From positions 1-64,000 of the forward strand of contig JAVBLO010000017.1 in assembly GCA_031553415.1 (NCBI GenBank): DNA of 64,000 nt. The letters run 5' to 3'. Below the pieces are notes generated by a model. That model had not been told where the DNA came from and searched no databases. It saw only the letters and a list, made by a program, of their open reading frames with translations. This document shows, piece after piece, positions 26,196-34,192 of the stretch. The position numbers and the translations under genes are program-made. Source of the DNA: JAIRVZ01 sp031553415. GTDB taxonomy: Bacteria; Bacteroidota; Bacteroidia; Bacteroidales; Azobacteroidaceae. Each line of letters starts with the position of its first letter. Within the stretch, counting starts at the first letter, position 1.

Positions 26196-26199
26196 TTTT

Positions 26200-27303
26200 T
26201 TAGGAATTCATCTCCGAACAAGAGTTATACAACCCTCTCCATTCCGAACCTCTTTTTTTCATTACATTTTCCAGATATTCTTTCCAGACTAGTTTGTCTT
26301 TGTCTTCATCTTTAACAACAGCACCCTGCAATCCAGCAGCGAGGTCGGAGTCGGTGATATTTCCATTACCAAAACTTCCGGCAAGCGCCATACTGTTTGT
26401 TATCAGCGAAATGGCTTCAGCTGTAGAGATAACCCCACTCGGAGATTTCAGTTTTTGCTTCTCATCTAAAGTCATTCCCTGACGTAACTCACGGAATATG
26501 GTTACAATCTTTTCAACAGCTTCATTTTTTGGCAATGTAGCTTTCAACCGATAGTTAGAAGATATTTCAGCCACACGTTTTGTTACAATTGCCACTTCCG
26601 TTTCCAGGTTTCCGGGAGAAGGCAAAACAATGATATTAAAACGTCTTTTCAATGCTGATGACATATCATTTACTCCCCTGTCACGTGTGTTGGCTGTGGC
26701 AATAATTGAAAATCCCCGTTGGGCAGGCAATTCTTTAGATAATTCAGGAATAGATATTGTTTTTTCCGACATGATAGAAATCAAAGCATCCTGTACTTCA
26801 GAAGCACAGCGGGATATTTCTTCAAAGCGGGCAACACTTCCGGTTTCCATCGCCCTGTAAATAGGGCTTTTGATTAATGCAGCATCATTGGGTCCATGAG
26901 CTAACAACATGGCATAATTCCATGAATAACGGATATGTTCTTCTCCCGTTCCGGCCGTCCCTTGAATTACTTTAGCTGAATCACCACAAATAGCAGCAGT
27001 CAGGTTCTCCGAAAGCCACGATTTGGCGGTTCCGGGCTCACCAATCAACAACAAAGCCCTGTCAGTAAGCAAGGTTGCAATAGCAATTTCCACCAAACGA
27101 TTATGACCTATGTATTTAGGAGTAATATTCACACCTCCGGCTTTTCCTCCGGTAATAAATTTATATACTGCTTTAGGCGACAATTGCCATCCTATTGGTT
27201 TTTCTTCTTTGGCATCTTCGGCTTTCAAAGCTTCAAGTTCGGCAGCATAAAGTAACTCCGCAGGAAGACGTAGCGCATCTGTTAATTCTGTTTTATTTGA
27301 CAT
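26200..27303 (-). CDS. MoxR-family AAA+ ATPase, YehL-like
   Basis: 367 aa. Walker A is GEPGTAKS, the Walker B region reads VARFEEISR, the sensor-1 region is SIIATANTRDRGVNDMSSALKRRF (seen as IIATANTRD and ALKRRFN), and the tail carries a helical lid. The long N-terminal lead (PKYIGHNRLVEIAI) and the LKSPSGVISTAEAI stretch fit the YehL branch. MoxR ATPases act as chaperone-like remodelers together with VWA proteins. Order here: HEAT-like gene 16 bp upstream, DUF5682 and VWA downstream. The natural KSPSG in this protein uses other codons than the neighbouring repeat and is unrelated to it. Confidence 0.9.
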   Translation of the reverse strand: MSNKTELTDALRLPAELLYAAELEALKAEDAKEEKPIGWQLSPKAVYKFITGGKAGGVNITPKYIGHNRLVEIAIATLLTDRALLLIGEPGTAKSWLSENLTAAICGDSAKVIQGTAGTGEEHIRYSWNYAMLLAHGPNDAALIKSPIYRAMETGSVARFEEISRCASEVQDALISIMSEKTISIPELSKELPAQRGFSIIATANTRDRGVNDMSSALKRRFNIIVLPSPGNLETEVAIVTKRVAEISSNYRLKATLPKNEAVEKIVTIFRELRQGMTLDEKQKLKSPSGVISTAEAISLITNSMALAGSFGNGNITDSDLAAGLQGAVVKDEDKDKLVWKEYLENVMKKRGSEWRGLYNSCSEMNS

Positions 27304-27335
27304 TTTTAATTGTTCATTTTTAATTTTTAATTCTA
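27304..27335. repeat. short TTTTTAA-type word repeat between MoxR and HEAT-like genes
   Basis: TTTTTAATT-gttca-TTTTTAATTTTTAATTC: AT-rich direct repeats with a roughly 7-bp period, covering the HEAT-like gene stop. Too simple to assign a role. Confidence 0.35.
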
Positions 27336-29206
27336 TTAATCAACTGTTGAAATTTTCCTGGATTAGCTTCTATTTTCTTTGCAATATCCTGATAATACTC
27401 TACATTGCTTTTCTGATAAATAACAAGGAACCTTTTAGCATAATCTTTCGGAAAATCTTTCAGATAATCAGCTTCGGAAACATGTTTGTAAATCTCCGAA
27501 TCATAACTGTAATATTTATTATTCTCCAATGATGCGGTCAATAATTCGAATCTTTGCGACATACCCGATTCCATCAATTTATCAGTAACATAAATATACA
27601 AAGCATGATAAGGCAATCTCTTGCTTTTAATAACTTCTTCCATATATCCTTTCAATGCTTTTTTGCTTTGATCGCTTTGAGAACCGGAACAAGATATTAT
27701 CAAAAAGAGCAGTTCTACATTTGAATTCCAGTTTTTCTCTCCTTTTCCCAAGAATAAATCAACCCATCTTTTATCTAACTTATCAGGACTCAAAACCAAA
27801 TCTTTCCAGGTAGCATAACCATTGTAATTTCCTTCGGCATAAGTACTGATCAATATGCGATTCATCAGCTTATCTTCCCTGAAGCATTTGCTGAAAAGAT
27901 CATATATTTTCTCTTTTCCGAATTCTGCTGCTGCAATTCCAAAATACTGAACGGAAACATATTCCCACCAATTTTTCTGTACCAACGGATTTTCAAATAA
28001 CCGCTTCAATGTTTGACGGGTAAGGTCTGTGTTGATTTTTCCCAAGTTGATACAGATATTCATTACAAGGGATTTGGAAGTATTCCCAAGTACGGCTTTT
28101 TTCTTATTAATTAACTTGTTGAATTTTTCATTAGTCAATATATCTTCCCAGAATTGTATGATATAACCCTCTGTTTTACCTTGCAAAGCAGGAAATTCAG
28201 CCGACAATTTATCTAAACCGGCAATGAGTTTCTTATCATCCGTTTCATCTTCCATTGAAATAAATGCTTCAAAATCATCACGGATTTTTTTGTAAACATC
28301 TTCCAGGAAGAACGAAATTTTCCCGGCATTGAGGGCAGCAACTATACCTTCCAGATTTGTATTGTTTTTATTATTTACAAATACTTGCAACAGTTTCTCC
28401 AGACTTGTTTTTGTATTAAGCTTCGCTAAAGACAAATAAGCAGTTTCCCTGACAAGTTTATGCTTATCATCGGCTAATTTGATAATCAAATTTTCGTTTT
28501 CAGGATTATCAGCTAGCATCTTAACTGCCTCAGCCTGCAAATTAACTACATCACCTTCCAACACTTTTTCAATCATTTCATTGATCTCCTTATCGTGCAT
28601 TTGATAAAGCAAACGAAACCGGCGGACATCTTCCGTACGGCCTTCATAACTGAAATTCTTTTTGAGAAAAGGTAACACTTTGATTCCGACAGAGGGAATT
28701 ACAGTTTTTTCAATATAGTCGGCTAAATCGGAATATTTATCAGCCAGCCCTTTATCTAAATATTCAAAAGTGCGGAAATCATTGAATATACCTTGCTTGA
28801 AGCCGTTTTCTACTATTGCCATACGACCTTGATTAGTCGTTGTAAGCGCCTCTATCACAGGTTTCAGTTCAAGATAGGAAACCGAAGTATTCAGTTCTTG
28901 CAGATTGAAAGCAGGCTGCAATTCCGAAACTTCAGTATTTTCTGCTGTCATTTCACCTTGTGTGTATAGAACTGAATAGAGCAAAATGCCAGTGTTTAAC
29001 AGTTTCTCTGCTGAATCAGTTGTTTCCGACTGCATCAATTCTTCTACATTTTGAGCCAACTTTTTGAAAACAGGCGCCTTTTCTCCCATTTTATTCAAAA
29101 CAGGTAATTGCTTGCCTAACCGGGGATCATTTTTAGCAAACTTACTTCCGGCAATATAAAGCCGGTTTATTTCCTGTTGCAAATCATATAATGCTTGTAT
29201 TTTCAT
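27320..29206 (-). CDS. HEAT-like helical repeat protein of the MoxR/VWA cluster
   Basis: 628 aa, soluble, almost wholly helical, and not matched to a named family by eye. Residues about 215-330 contain HEAT-like repeats (LQAEAVKMLADNPENENLII, KHKLVRETAYLSLAKLN). Lies 16 bp upstream of the MoxR gene in the same direction. A scaffold or adaptor role for the ATPase is plausible from context. It has no counterpart that I recognise in E. coli yehLMPQ. Confidence 0.6.
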   Translation of the reverse strand: MKIQALYDLQQEINRLYIAGSKFAKNDPRLGKQLPVLNKMGEKAPVFKKLAQNVEELMQSETTDSAEKLLNTGILLYSVLYTQGEMTAENTEVSELQPAFNLQELNTSVSYLELKPVIEALTTTNQGRMAIVENGFKQGIFNDFRTFEYLDKGLADKYSDLADYIEKTVIPSVGIKVLPFLKKNFSYEGRTEDVRRFRLLYQMHDKEINEMIEKVLEGDVVNLQAEAVKMLADNPENENLIIKLADDKHKLVRETAYLSLAKLNTKTSLEKLLQVFVNNKNNTNLEGIVAALNAGKISFFLEDVYKKIRDDFEAFISMEDETDDKKLIAGLDKLSAEFPALQGKTEGYIIQFWEDILTNEKFNKLINKKKAVLGNTSKSLVMNICINLGKINTDLTRQTLKRLFENPLVQKNWWEYVSVQYFGIAAAEFGKEKIYDLFSKCFREDKLMNRILISTYAEGNYNGYATWKDLVLSPDKLDKRWVDLFLGKGEKNWNSNVELLFLIISCSGSQSDQSKKALKGYMEEVIKSKRLPYHALYIYVTDKLMESGMSQRFELLTASLENNKYYSYDSEIYKHVSEADYLKDFPKDYAKRFLVIYQKSNVEYYQDIAKKIEANPGKFQQLINRIKN

Positions 29207-29280
29207 GATTCTTTTTAATTATTGTATTGCCACGATTTTTGTTATATTGAAAATTGATTAAAGAACAACGTCTGAGTTTC

Positions 29281-29310
29281 CTGTCATTGCGGGGAAAGCC
29301 CCAATGACAG
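29281..29310. repeat. hairpin between SWIM and HEAT-like genes
   Basis: CTGTCATTGCGGGG-aaa-GCCCCAATGACAG: about 13 paired bases with one bulge. No T-run follows on the minus strand, so it may be an mRNA processing or stability hairpin or a REP-like element inside the operon. Confidence 0.55.
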
Positions 29311-29336
29311 CAGTTTGCACAAATGTTGCTCATTTA

Positions 29337-30776
29337 TCAGTATAGTAAACGGATTATTTTTTCTCTTGTCAGTATTGATAACGGGCGTGCTGAAAACAAG
29401 CCTGTTTCAACATTATTTTCAAACATAACAGTCATGCTACAACCTTTTATTTCAGGAGAAAGTATGGCTTGCAATGTGTTTTCTACCGTATTATCAAAAT
29501 AAGTAGAGTCTTTGAGTGTGAGCTTATTACCGGATTCATCTTCCAAAACGACATGTTCTCCCATCAAATATACTTTGTGAAGACAAATCAATGCAACAGG
29601 ATTTTTATCCATTAACGGATTTTTAATGGATGCTTTGACCGTTTTTACCAATTCGGCATAATTATTAGCTGTAAAAGACTGGGCTTTTTGTATTTCTACA
29701 GAAGTAATGTCTTTTACCGAAAAATCATCCCAACGGGCACGGGGATTAATATCTCCGGGATAGATATACAATTCTTTTGTGTGCAATACATCAAAAAAAC
29801 TGTTTTCTTCCTTTATATAATTTTTAGCTTTATAAGGACGGTAATTCTTTGTTTTGTAGATTTTTCCCGAACGGAGATTAAGCCAGTAACCTTCATCAAC
29901 ATATTCCTTACGCGCTATATCGTCGTAGTTATAAAACGAAAGTTGCAGTAATTCCGCATTTTCTTCCCATAAACCATATTGCATCAGTTCGGTCAATTTC
30001 CATGCATATCCGATTTGCTCTTCTATGGGTGAATTCAACTCTATAAGTTCGGGATTTTCTTTTTTAGCAGTAAGATATTCTCTGCTTTTTTTCAACAGTG
30101 CATAAATATAATTGACATGGTCGATAACACGGGTATACTGGTCGTTTTTTACTTCATTGATTTCCAACAATAAATCATTAAAAGCAGTCTGAATACCATT
30201 AATATAATAATTTCCTAATTGTTTGATTTGTTCGGAAAATGTTCTTTTCGATTGGGCATCGACAGAAGATAAACCTGTTTGTACAATGCTGCGAATCAGT
30301 TTTTCGGCAATTTCCAATCCCAACAATTGGGCTTCTGTCTTTTTTACAAGTGCATTCAACCTGGCTTTCGGATTTTTAGGTGGTTCATTGGCAGAACTTT
30401 TGACTTCGTCTTTTTCTTTTTCTTTCTTTTCCTGCCTTTTTTCTATTTTGGTACGTTTGGAAGCAATATCTTCAGGGACATCCGCTTCTACAAATGTATC
30501 TCCATTGGCACAGGCATACAATAACCCAAGTACATGCTTACAAGGGATTTGCCGGCTGGGGCAATTACAACGGAATACAGGAACATTTTCTTCGATATAA
30601 TCAGCCGAGCAATAATAAGGATTTTTACCGCTTCCGGCGCACTGTCCGAAAATCAATGTATTGTCTGCAGATTTGGAAAGTTGAGATAATTTCTTTTTGG
30701 AATATAAATCCCGACCATTCTTGGCTGCATCAGCATTAGGGGCAAGAAGTTCAACTTCTTTAGTCGTAATATTCAT
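29337..30776 (-). CDS. SWIM zinc-finger protein, YehQ-like
   Basis: 479 aa. A SWIM zinc finger (CxCx6CxH) is seen as FRCNCPSRQIPCKHVLGLL at about residues 68-87. A charged Lys/Glu-rich linker follows (about 105-135), then a long helical and beta region that I cannot assign. SWIM domains bind nucleic acid or protein. It is the first gene of the minus-strand cluster and corresponds to YehQ in E. coli yehLMPQ. Confidence 0.8.
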   Translation of the reverse strand: MNITTKEVELLAPNADAAKNGRDLYSKKKLSQLSKSADNTLIFGQCAGSGKNPYYCSADYIEENVPVFRCNCPSRQIPCKHVLGLLYACANGDTFVEADVPEDIASKRTKIEKRQEKKEKEKDEVKSSANEPPKNPKARLNALVKKTEAQLLGLEIAEKLIRSIVQTGLSSVDAQSKRTFSEQIKQLGNYYINGIQTAFNDLLLEINEVKNDQYTRVIDHVNYIYALLKKSREYLTAKKENPELIELNSPIEEQIGYAWKLTELMQYGLWEENAELLQLSFYNYDDIARKEYVDEGYWLNLRSGKIYKTKNYRPYKAKNYIKEENSFFDVLHTKELYIYPGDINPRARWDDFSVKDITSVEIQKAQSFTANNYAELVKTVKASIKNPLMDKNPVALICLHKVYLMGEHVVLEDESGNKLTLKDSTYFDNTVENTLQAILSPEIKGCSMTVMFENNVETGLFSARPLSILTREKIIRLLY

Positions 30777-30819
30777 GGTGCTATATTAGTAGTGATTTGA
30801 AAACACAAAAATAATAAAA

Positions 30820-30968
30820 CCTCGCACAGATTTCACAGATTACACAGATTTATTTTTTATGGGAAAACCACAAATTTCACGAATCTACACTTAATTGCCT
30901 TGTTAATACAATGTGTAGATTTGTGAAATTCGTGGTTAAATTTTCTAATCTGTGTAATCTGTGTGAGG
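30820..30968. repeat. nested inverted repeat with CACAGATTT 9-bp units
   Basis: The left arm CCTCGCACAGATTTCACAG (30820 on, three 9-bp units) pairs with AATCTGTGTAATCTGTGTGA (30947-30966). Inside, 30867-30890 pairs with 30912-30936 over 24 bp with two mismatches (ACCACAAATTTCACG type). It separates the yeh-like cluster from the next accessory block. The same 9-bp unit recurs at 56942-56968. Confidence 0.65.
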
Positions 30969-32429
30969 TCAAAATTGCTCCAAACTCTTGATCCCTTCGC
31001 GGTTAAAGGCAATCCGGTAACGTTTCAGTTCCAGTTGGTCCATATATTGATAACGCAAAATAAAATTCACGTAATATATTTTTTCGCCTTCGATAATCTT
31101 GTAGTCAACTTCTTCATCTCTAATATATAAAGGGACATGTGCATCATCCATCTTGCGGATAAATTCGGAAACATTCAGGCGGATGATATTATTCACGCCA
31201 TCCACAGGATATATATTGGCCTTATTGATTTCCTTGCGGCTCAAAAACATTTGTGAGCGGTACAAAATAATTTTTTCGTCGTTAATCCGGTTTTCAGCTT
31301 CCAAAATAGCGGAACGATTGCGCAATTGAATGACTTCCCGTGGCGTTTGTTCTTCCTTTACAAATGTTTGGCTTTCCTTATACCAGCCTAATGAAACACC
31401 ATTAAAGCTGATATCTGTTTTATTGTCGAAATACTTGCTGTCTAATTTGTGGGCAAAATAAAACCTTGACAATTCCTTGATACGATCTTTTAGCATATAG
31501 CTGACAACCAATGCAATAAACAACGGCAACGTAAAATTTCCATACTTGACCTGAAATGAAAATGCAATTACCGTGGCAAAAATCATTGAAATACCAGCAG
31601 CAATACTATAATAAAATTGTCTTACTAATGTTCCGTCTTCCCGTTTTTTCGTGTTCAGAAAAAGTTGGCTTTCAATATATTTTTTCAAAGCACTGTAACG
31701 GAATACAGCATCCCGGTTATGATTCCGACTTTCACTATCTACAATAGGAAACCCTTTTTCTTTTTTATATTTAATTTCAGTTTCAATAAGTTCCAGAAGT
31801 CCTTCCTTTTCTTCCGGATAAGAATCACTTTGGAGTTCCCGCAACCACATGAGCAATTTGAACGTATGCAACTCTATCAGGTTGCTCATAAATTCATCTC
31901 CAAAAAGATAATATCCGAAAACACTTTTTTCGACGGTAGGGACATGAATTATTTCTATCAGGTTCCGGTAAGCCGATGCAATCGCCGAAACATTCCGGAT
32001 ATAAGCAGCAATCAAAAACTCACGTTCTTTTTCCGATTTACAACCTTTAATATGGTTGATATCTTCGCGTAAAGCACTTTTCAATATGGATTGAAACATT
32101 TTGATATGTGTTTCATAATTAGCAACATTCGCCTGAGTAGGCTCACTCGCCAGATTTTGAAACGACAAAATCAGCAACCGCAACGGTAGTTTGCTTTCGT
32201 TGGCGATATCCCGCAATAGATATACAGGCGTAATCAACCTGATATTGGATTTTACATCCCTGTAAAATTCGGATTTGGAATAGGTATATTGATTGATATC
32301 CAATGGATTGGGTATAAAAACCCACATATTCATTGAAAAATCATTTTCTTCCTGGTTTTGCCGGGCATTAAAACCAATTTTCAGCTCTATCGAAAATTTA
32401 TCGTGAATCTTTATGTGTTCCTCAATCAT
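30969..32429 (-). CDS. hypothetical protein with two central membrane helices, 486 aa
   Basis: Not recognised. The N-terminal ~280 residues are soluble and mixed alpha/beta (MWVFIPNPLDINQYTYS near the start, seen as VFIPNPLDINQYTYSKSEFY). Two hydrophobic segments lie at about 285-305 and 310-330 (SIAAGISMIFATVIAFSF, FTLPLFIALVVSYML), followed by a ~150-residue soluble tail. It is divergent from the Nudix regulator, and the 117-bp gap between them holds the palindromic operator, so it may share that control. It lies between two VWA-containing clusters and could belong to either. Confidence 0.55.
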   Translation of the reverse strand: MIEEHIKIHDKFSIELKIGFNARQNQEENDFSMNMWVFIPNPLDINQYTYSKSEFYRDVKSNIRLITPVYLLRDIANESKLPLRLLILSFQNLASEPTQANVANYETHIKMFQSILKSALREDINHIKGCKSEKEREFLIAAYIRNVSAIASAYRNLIEIIHVPTVEKSVFGYYLFGDEFMSNLIELHTFKLLMWLRELQSDSYPEEKEGLLELIETEIKYKKEKGFPIVDSESRNHNRDAVFRYSALKKYIESQLFLNTKKREDGTLVRQFYYSIAAGISMIFATVIAFSFQVKYGNFTLPLFIALVVSYMLKDRIKELSRFYFAHKLDSKYFDNKTDISFNGVSLGWYKESQTFVKEEQTPREVIQLRNRSAILEAENRINDEKIILYRSQMFLSRKEINKANIYPVDGVNNIIRLNVSEFIRKMDDAHVPLYIRDEEVDYKIIEGEKIYYVNFILRYQYMDQLELKRYRIAFNREGIKSLEQF

Positions 32430-32514
32430 AATCTGTTAGCTATAAAGCGAAGCAAAGGTAAAAATATTTCATATAAAAATGGTGAAATAATTTTTCTCTT
32501 TCATTTTTAGTGTT

Positions 32515-32539
32515 TATATTTGCGTAATTACTACGCAAA
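32515..32539 (+). promoter_or_regulatory. promoter overlapped by palindromic operator of the Nudix regulator
   Basis: The -7 box TATATTTG (32515-32522, TAnnTTTG) overlaps the palindrome TTTGCGTA-ATTAC-TACGCAAA (32519-32539), 8 bp before the ATG at 32547. A protein bound here would block RNA polymerase, which suggests autorepression. The same palindrome occurs at 39160-39180 and, with one mismatch, at 39217-39237. Confidence 0.7.
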
Positions 32540-32546
32540 TTAAATT

Positions 32547-33254
32547 ATGGAACAAAACAAATATATATATGAATATCCACGGCCGGCAGTTACAACAGAC
32601 TGTGTAATATTCGGTTTTGACGGAGGCGAACTTAAAGTTTTGTTAATTGAACGGGGAATCGAACCTTATAAAGATTACTGGGCATTGCCGGGCGGTTTTA
32701 TCAATATGGATGAAGATGCGGAAACATGTGCCCGCAGAAAACTCCGGGATGAAACTGCTCTTGAAAATATATTCATAGAGCAGTTATTTACATTTTCAAA
32801 TGTTGATCGCGACCCTCGTCACCGGGTTATAAGCATCGCTTATTACGCCTTGGTAAAACTTTCAGATTATCATGCGCAAGCCGGAACCGGAGCCAATAAT
32901 GTAAAATGGTTTCCTTTGTCGGAAGTCCCTTCCCTGGCATTCGACCATGCCGGCATTTTAGAAACAGCCAGACAACGATTGAAAGGGAAAATTAAATACC
33001 AACCGATTGGTTTTGAATTGCTTCCTGAAAAATTCACCTTACCCGAACTGCACAAACTTTATGAAATCATACTAGGAATATCTATAGACCGCCGGAATTT
33101 CAGGAAGAAAATGCTTGGCTTTAATCTATTGATTGACCATAATGAATTGGTAAAAGGAGCTCCAAACCGGGCAGCCAAATTATACAGTTTCAACAGGCAA
33201 AAATATGAAGAATTGTCTAAAAACGGATTTTATTTTGATTGCGAACATATATAA
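32547..33254 (+). CDS. Nudix-domain regulator with C-terminal winged helix (NrtR-like)
   Basis: 235 aa. Residues ~10-150 form a Nudix fold (YWALPGGFINMDEDAETCAR RKLRDETAL). The Nudix box is degraded: RK-L-R-DE replaces the catalytic RE-U-x-EE, and the final Gly is Ala. Residues ~155-230 form the winged-helix part that NrtR-type regulators carry (FTLPELHKLYEIILG, DRRNFRKKMLGF). In this family the Nudix domain senses an NAD- or sugar-related ligand (ADP-ribose for NrtR, arabinose for a Bacteroides relative) and the second domain binds a palindrome. A palindrome overlaps its own promoter, and related copies lie upstream of the VWA operon. First gene of a two-gene plus-strand unit. Confidence 0.8.
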   Translation: MEQNKYIYEYPRPAVTTDCVIFGFDGGELKVLLIERGIEPYKDYWALPGGFINMDEDAETCARRKLRDETALENIFIEQLFTFSNVDRDPRHRVISIAYYALVKLSDYHAQAGTGANNVKWFPLSEVPSLAFDHAGILETARQRLKGKIKYQPIGFELLPEKFTLPELHKLYEIILGISIDRRNFRKKMLGFNLLIDHNELVKGAPNRAAKLYSFNRQKYEELSKNGFYFDCEHI

Positions 33255-33301
33255 GGGAGATGAGAAGTTCGCTTCGCTCTCTGGGAAATGGGAGATGTAA
33301 T
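33255..33301. repeat. GGGAGAT-type repeat between the Nudix and pseudokinase genes
   Basis: Purine-rich words (GGGAGATGAGAAG, then TGGGAAATGGGAGATG) flank CGCTTCGCT. A clearly related sequence lies at 38092-38135, upstream of the PurA-like gene. Units are about 7 bp. It may be a transcribed spacer repeat. Confidence 0.45.
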
Positions 33302-34192
33302 ATGAACAACTATATCAACAGAATACTTTCGGCCAACTGGTATCCGGATATTTGTAAAACTCCGGATGATTACAAAGTTTTAGCCAAACATTTACATCCT
33401 GATGTAAATATAGATGTCGATGCTGTTTTAGCTTTTACCCACCTCAACAACCTGAAAAACGATTTCAATAAAGGCTATGAATTTCAGGATGAATCAGGCG
33501 TTTACAGGTCTAATTACCTAATTCACAAATGGATTGGAGATAAAAACTTGCTTAAAGTATCAAAATCGAATTACGACAAAATCATTTTTACAGCCAAAAG
33601 TAATTTTGATGAGAAATCGCTCAAACATTTTATGCGATACATTCCTTCCAACCTGGATTTTGAAGGAGAAGAACTGGTTTATCATTCCAACCGGAAATGC
33701 ATTCCTTTAAGTAAAGTGATACAGCTTCTACCTGAAATAGATAAAGACAAACATGCCAACTGGATTTATTCCAGGATGATAGAATTTGTCACCATGCTTG
33801 AAGCACTGGAAATTACACACGCAGGATTAAATCCGGATTCTGTTTTTGTCATTCCGGAAACTCACAGCATAAAGGTGGTTAGCTTTTATCATGTATGTAT
33901 GGATAAAATCAAGACTATCAATGGAAAATACAAGAATTATTATCCTCCACAACTTTTCGATACCAAAGAAGCTGGTTCGTATGTAGATATCAATCTGATA
34001 AAAAAAACAGCCATTTGTACTTTGGGCGATATCAGCGGCTCCGGTGTTCGTTTACGTTCTGATAAAAATGTGAATCAAAATGTGCTCGATTATTTACTCT
34101 CGCCTGATAATGAGGCTTTTTTATCCATGAGGAAATGGCGTGAAATTTTAGATAAAAATTATATCAAAGAATTCGTTCAGTTAAATATTTAG
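33302..34192 (+). CDS. J-domain / pseudokinase-like protein
   Basis: About 296 aa. The N-terminus (residues ~15-60) looks like a short J-domain with the signature HPD at 32-34 (YKVLAKHLHPDVN). The C-terminal part resembles a protein-kinase C-lobe: ITHAGLNPDSVFV...IKVVSF sits where kinases have HRDLKPxN...IKLxDFG. The catalytic Asp is Gly175, Lys is Asn177, Asn is Ser180 and DFG is SFY, so it is almost surely inactive as a kinase. It probably recruits Hsp70 or acts as a scaffold. The ATG at 33302 is chosen; an upstream start at 33239 would lie inside the Nudix gene and the spacer repeat. Confidence 0.6.
   Translation: MNNYINRILSANWYPDICKTPDDYKVLAKHLHPDVNIDVDAVLAFTHLNNLKNDFNKGYEFQDESGVYRSNYLIHKWIGDKNLLKVSKSNYDKIIFTAKSNFDEKSLKHFMRYIPSNLDFEGEELVYHSNRKCIPLSKVIQLLPEIDKDKHANWIYSRMIEFVTMLEALEITHAGLNPDSVFVIPETHSIKVVSFYHVCMDKIKTINGKYKNYYPPQLFDTKEAGSYVDINLIKKTAICTLGDISGSGVRLRSDKNVNQNVLDYLLSPDNEAFLSMRKWREILDKNYIKEFVQLNI

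Noticed and set aside
26118..26315. Plus-strand frame starting with the KSPSGDLGV peptide
   Set aside because: It arises because the repeat is palindromic; the rest is antisense to the MoxR gene and has no protein-like features.
26420..26470. KSPSG peptide inside the MoxR ATPase as another repeat-derived insertion
   Set aside because: The codons differ from the repeat (no TCCCCTGAAGGGGA core), and LKSPSGxxSTAEAI is a normal part of the YehL-type family.
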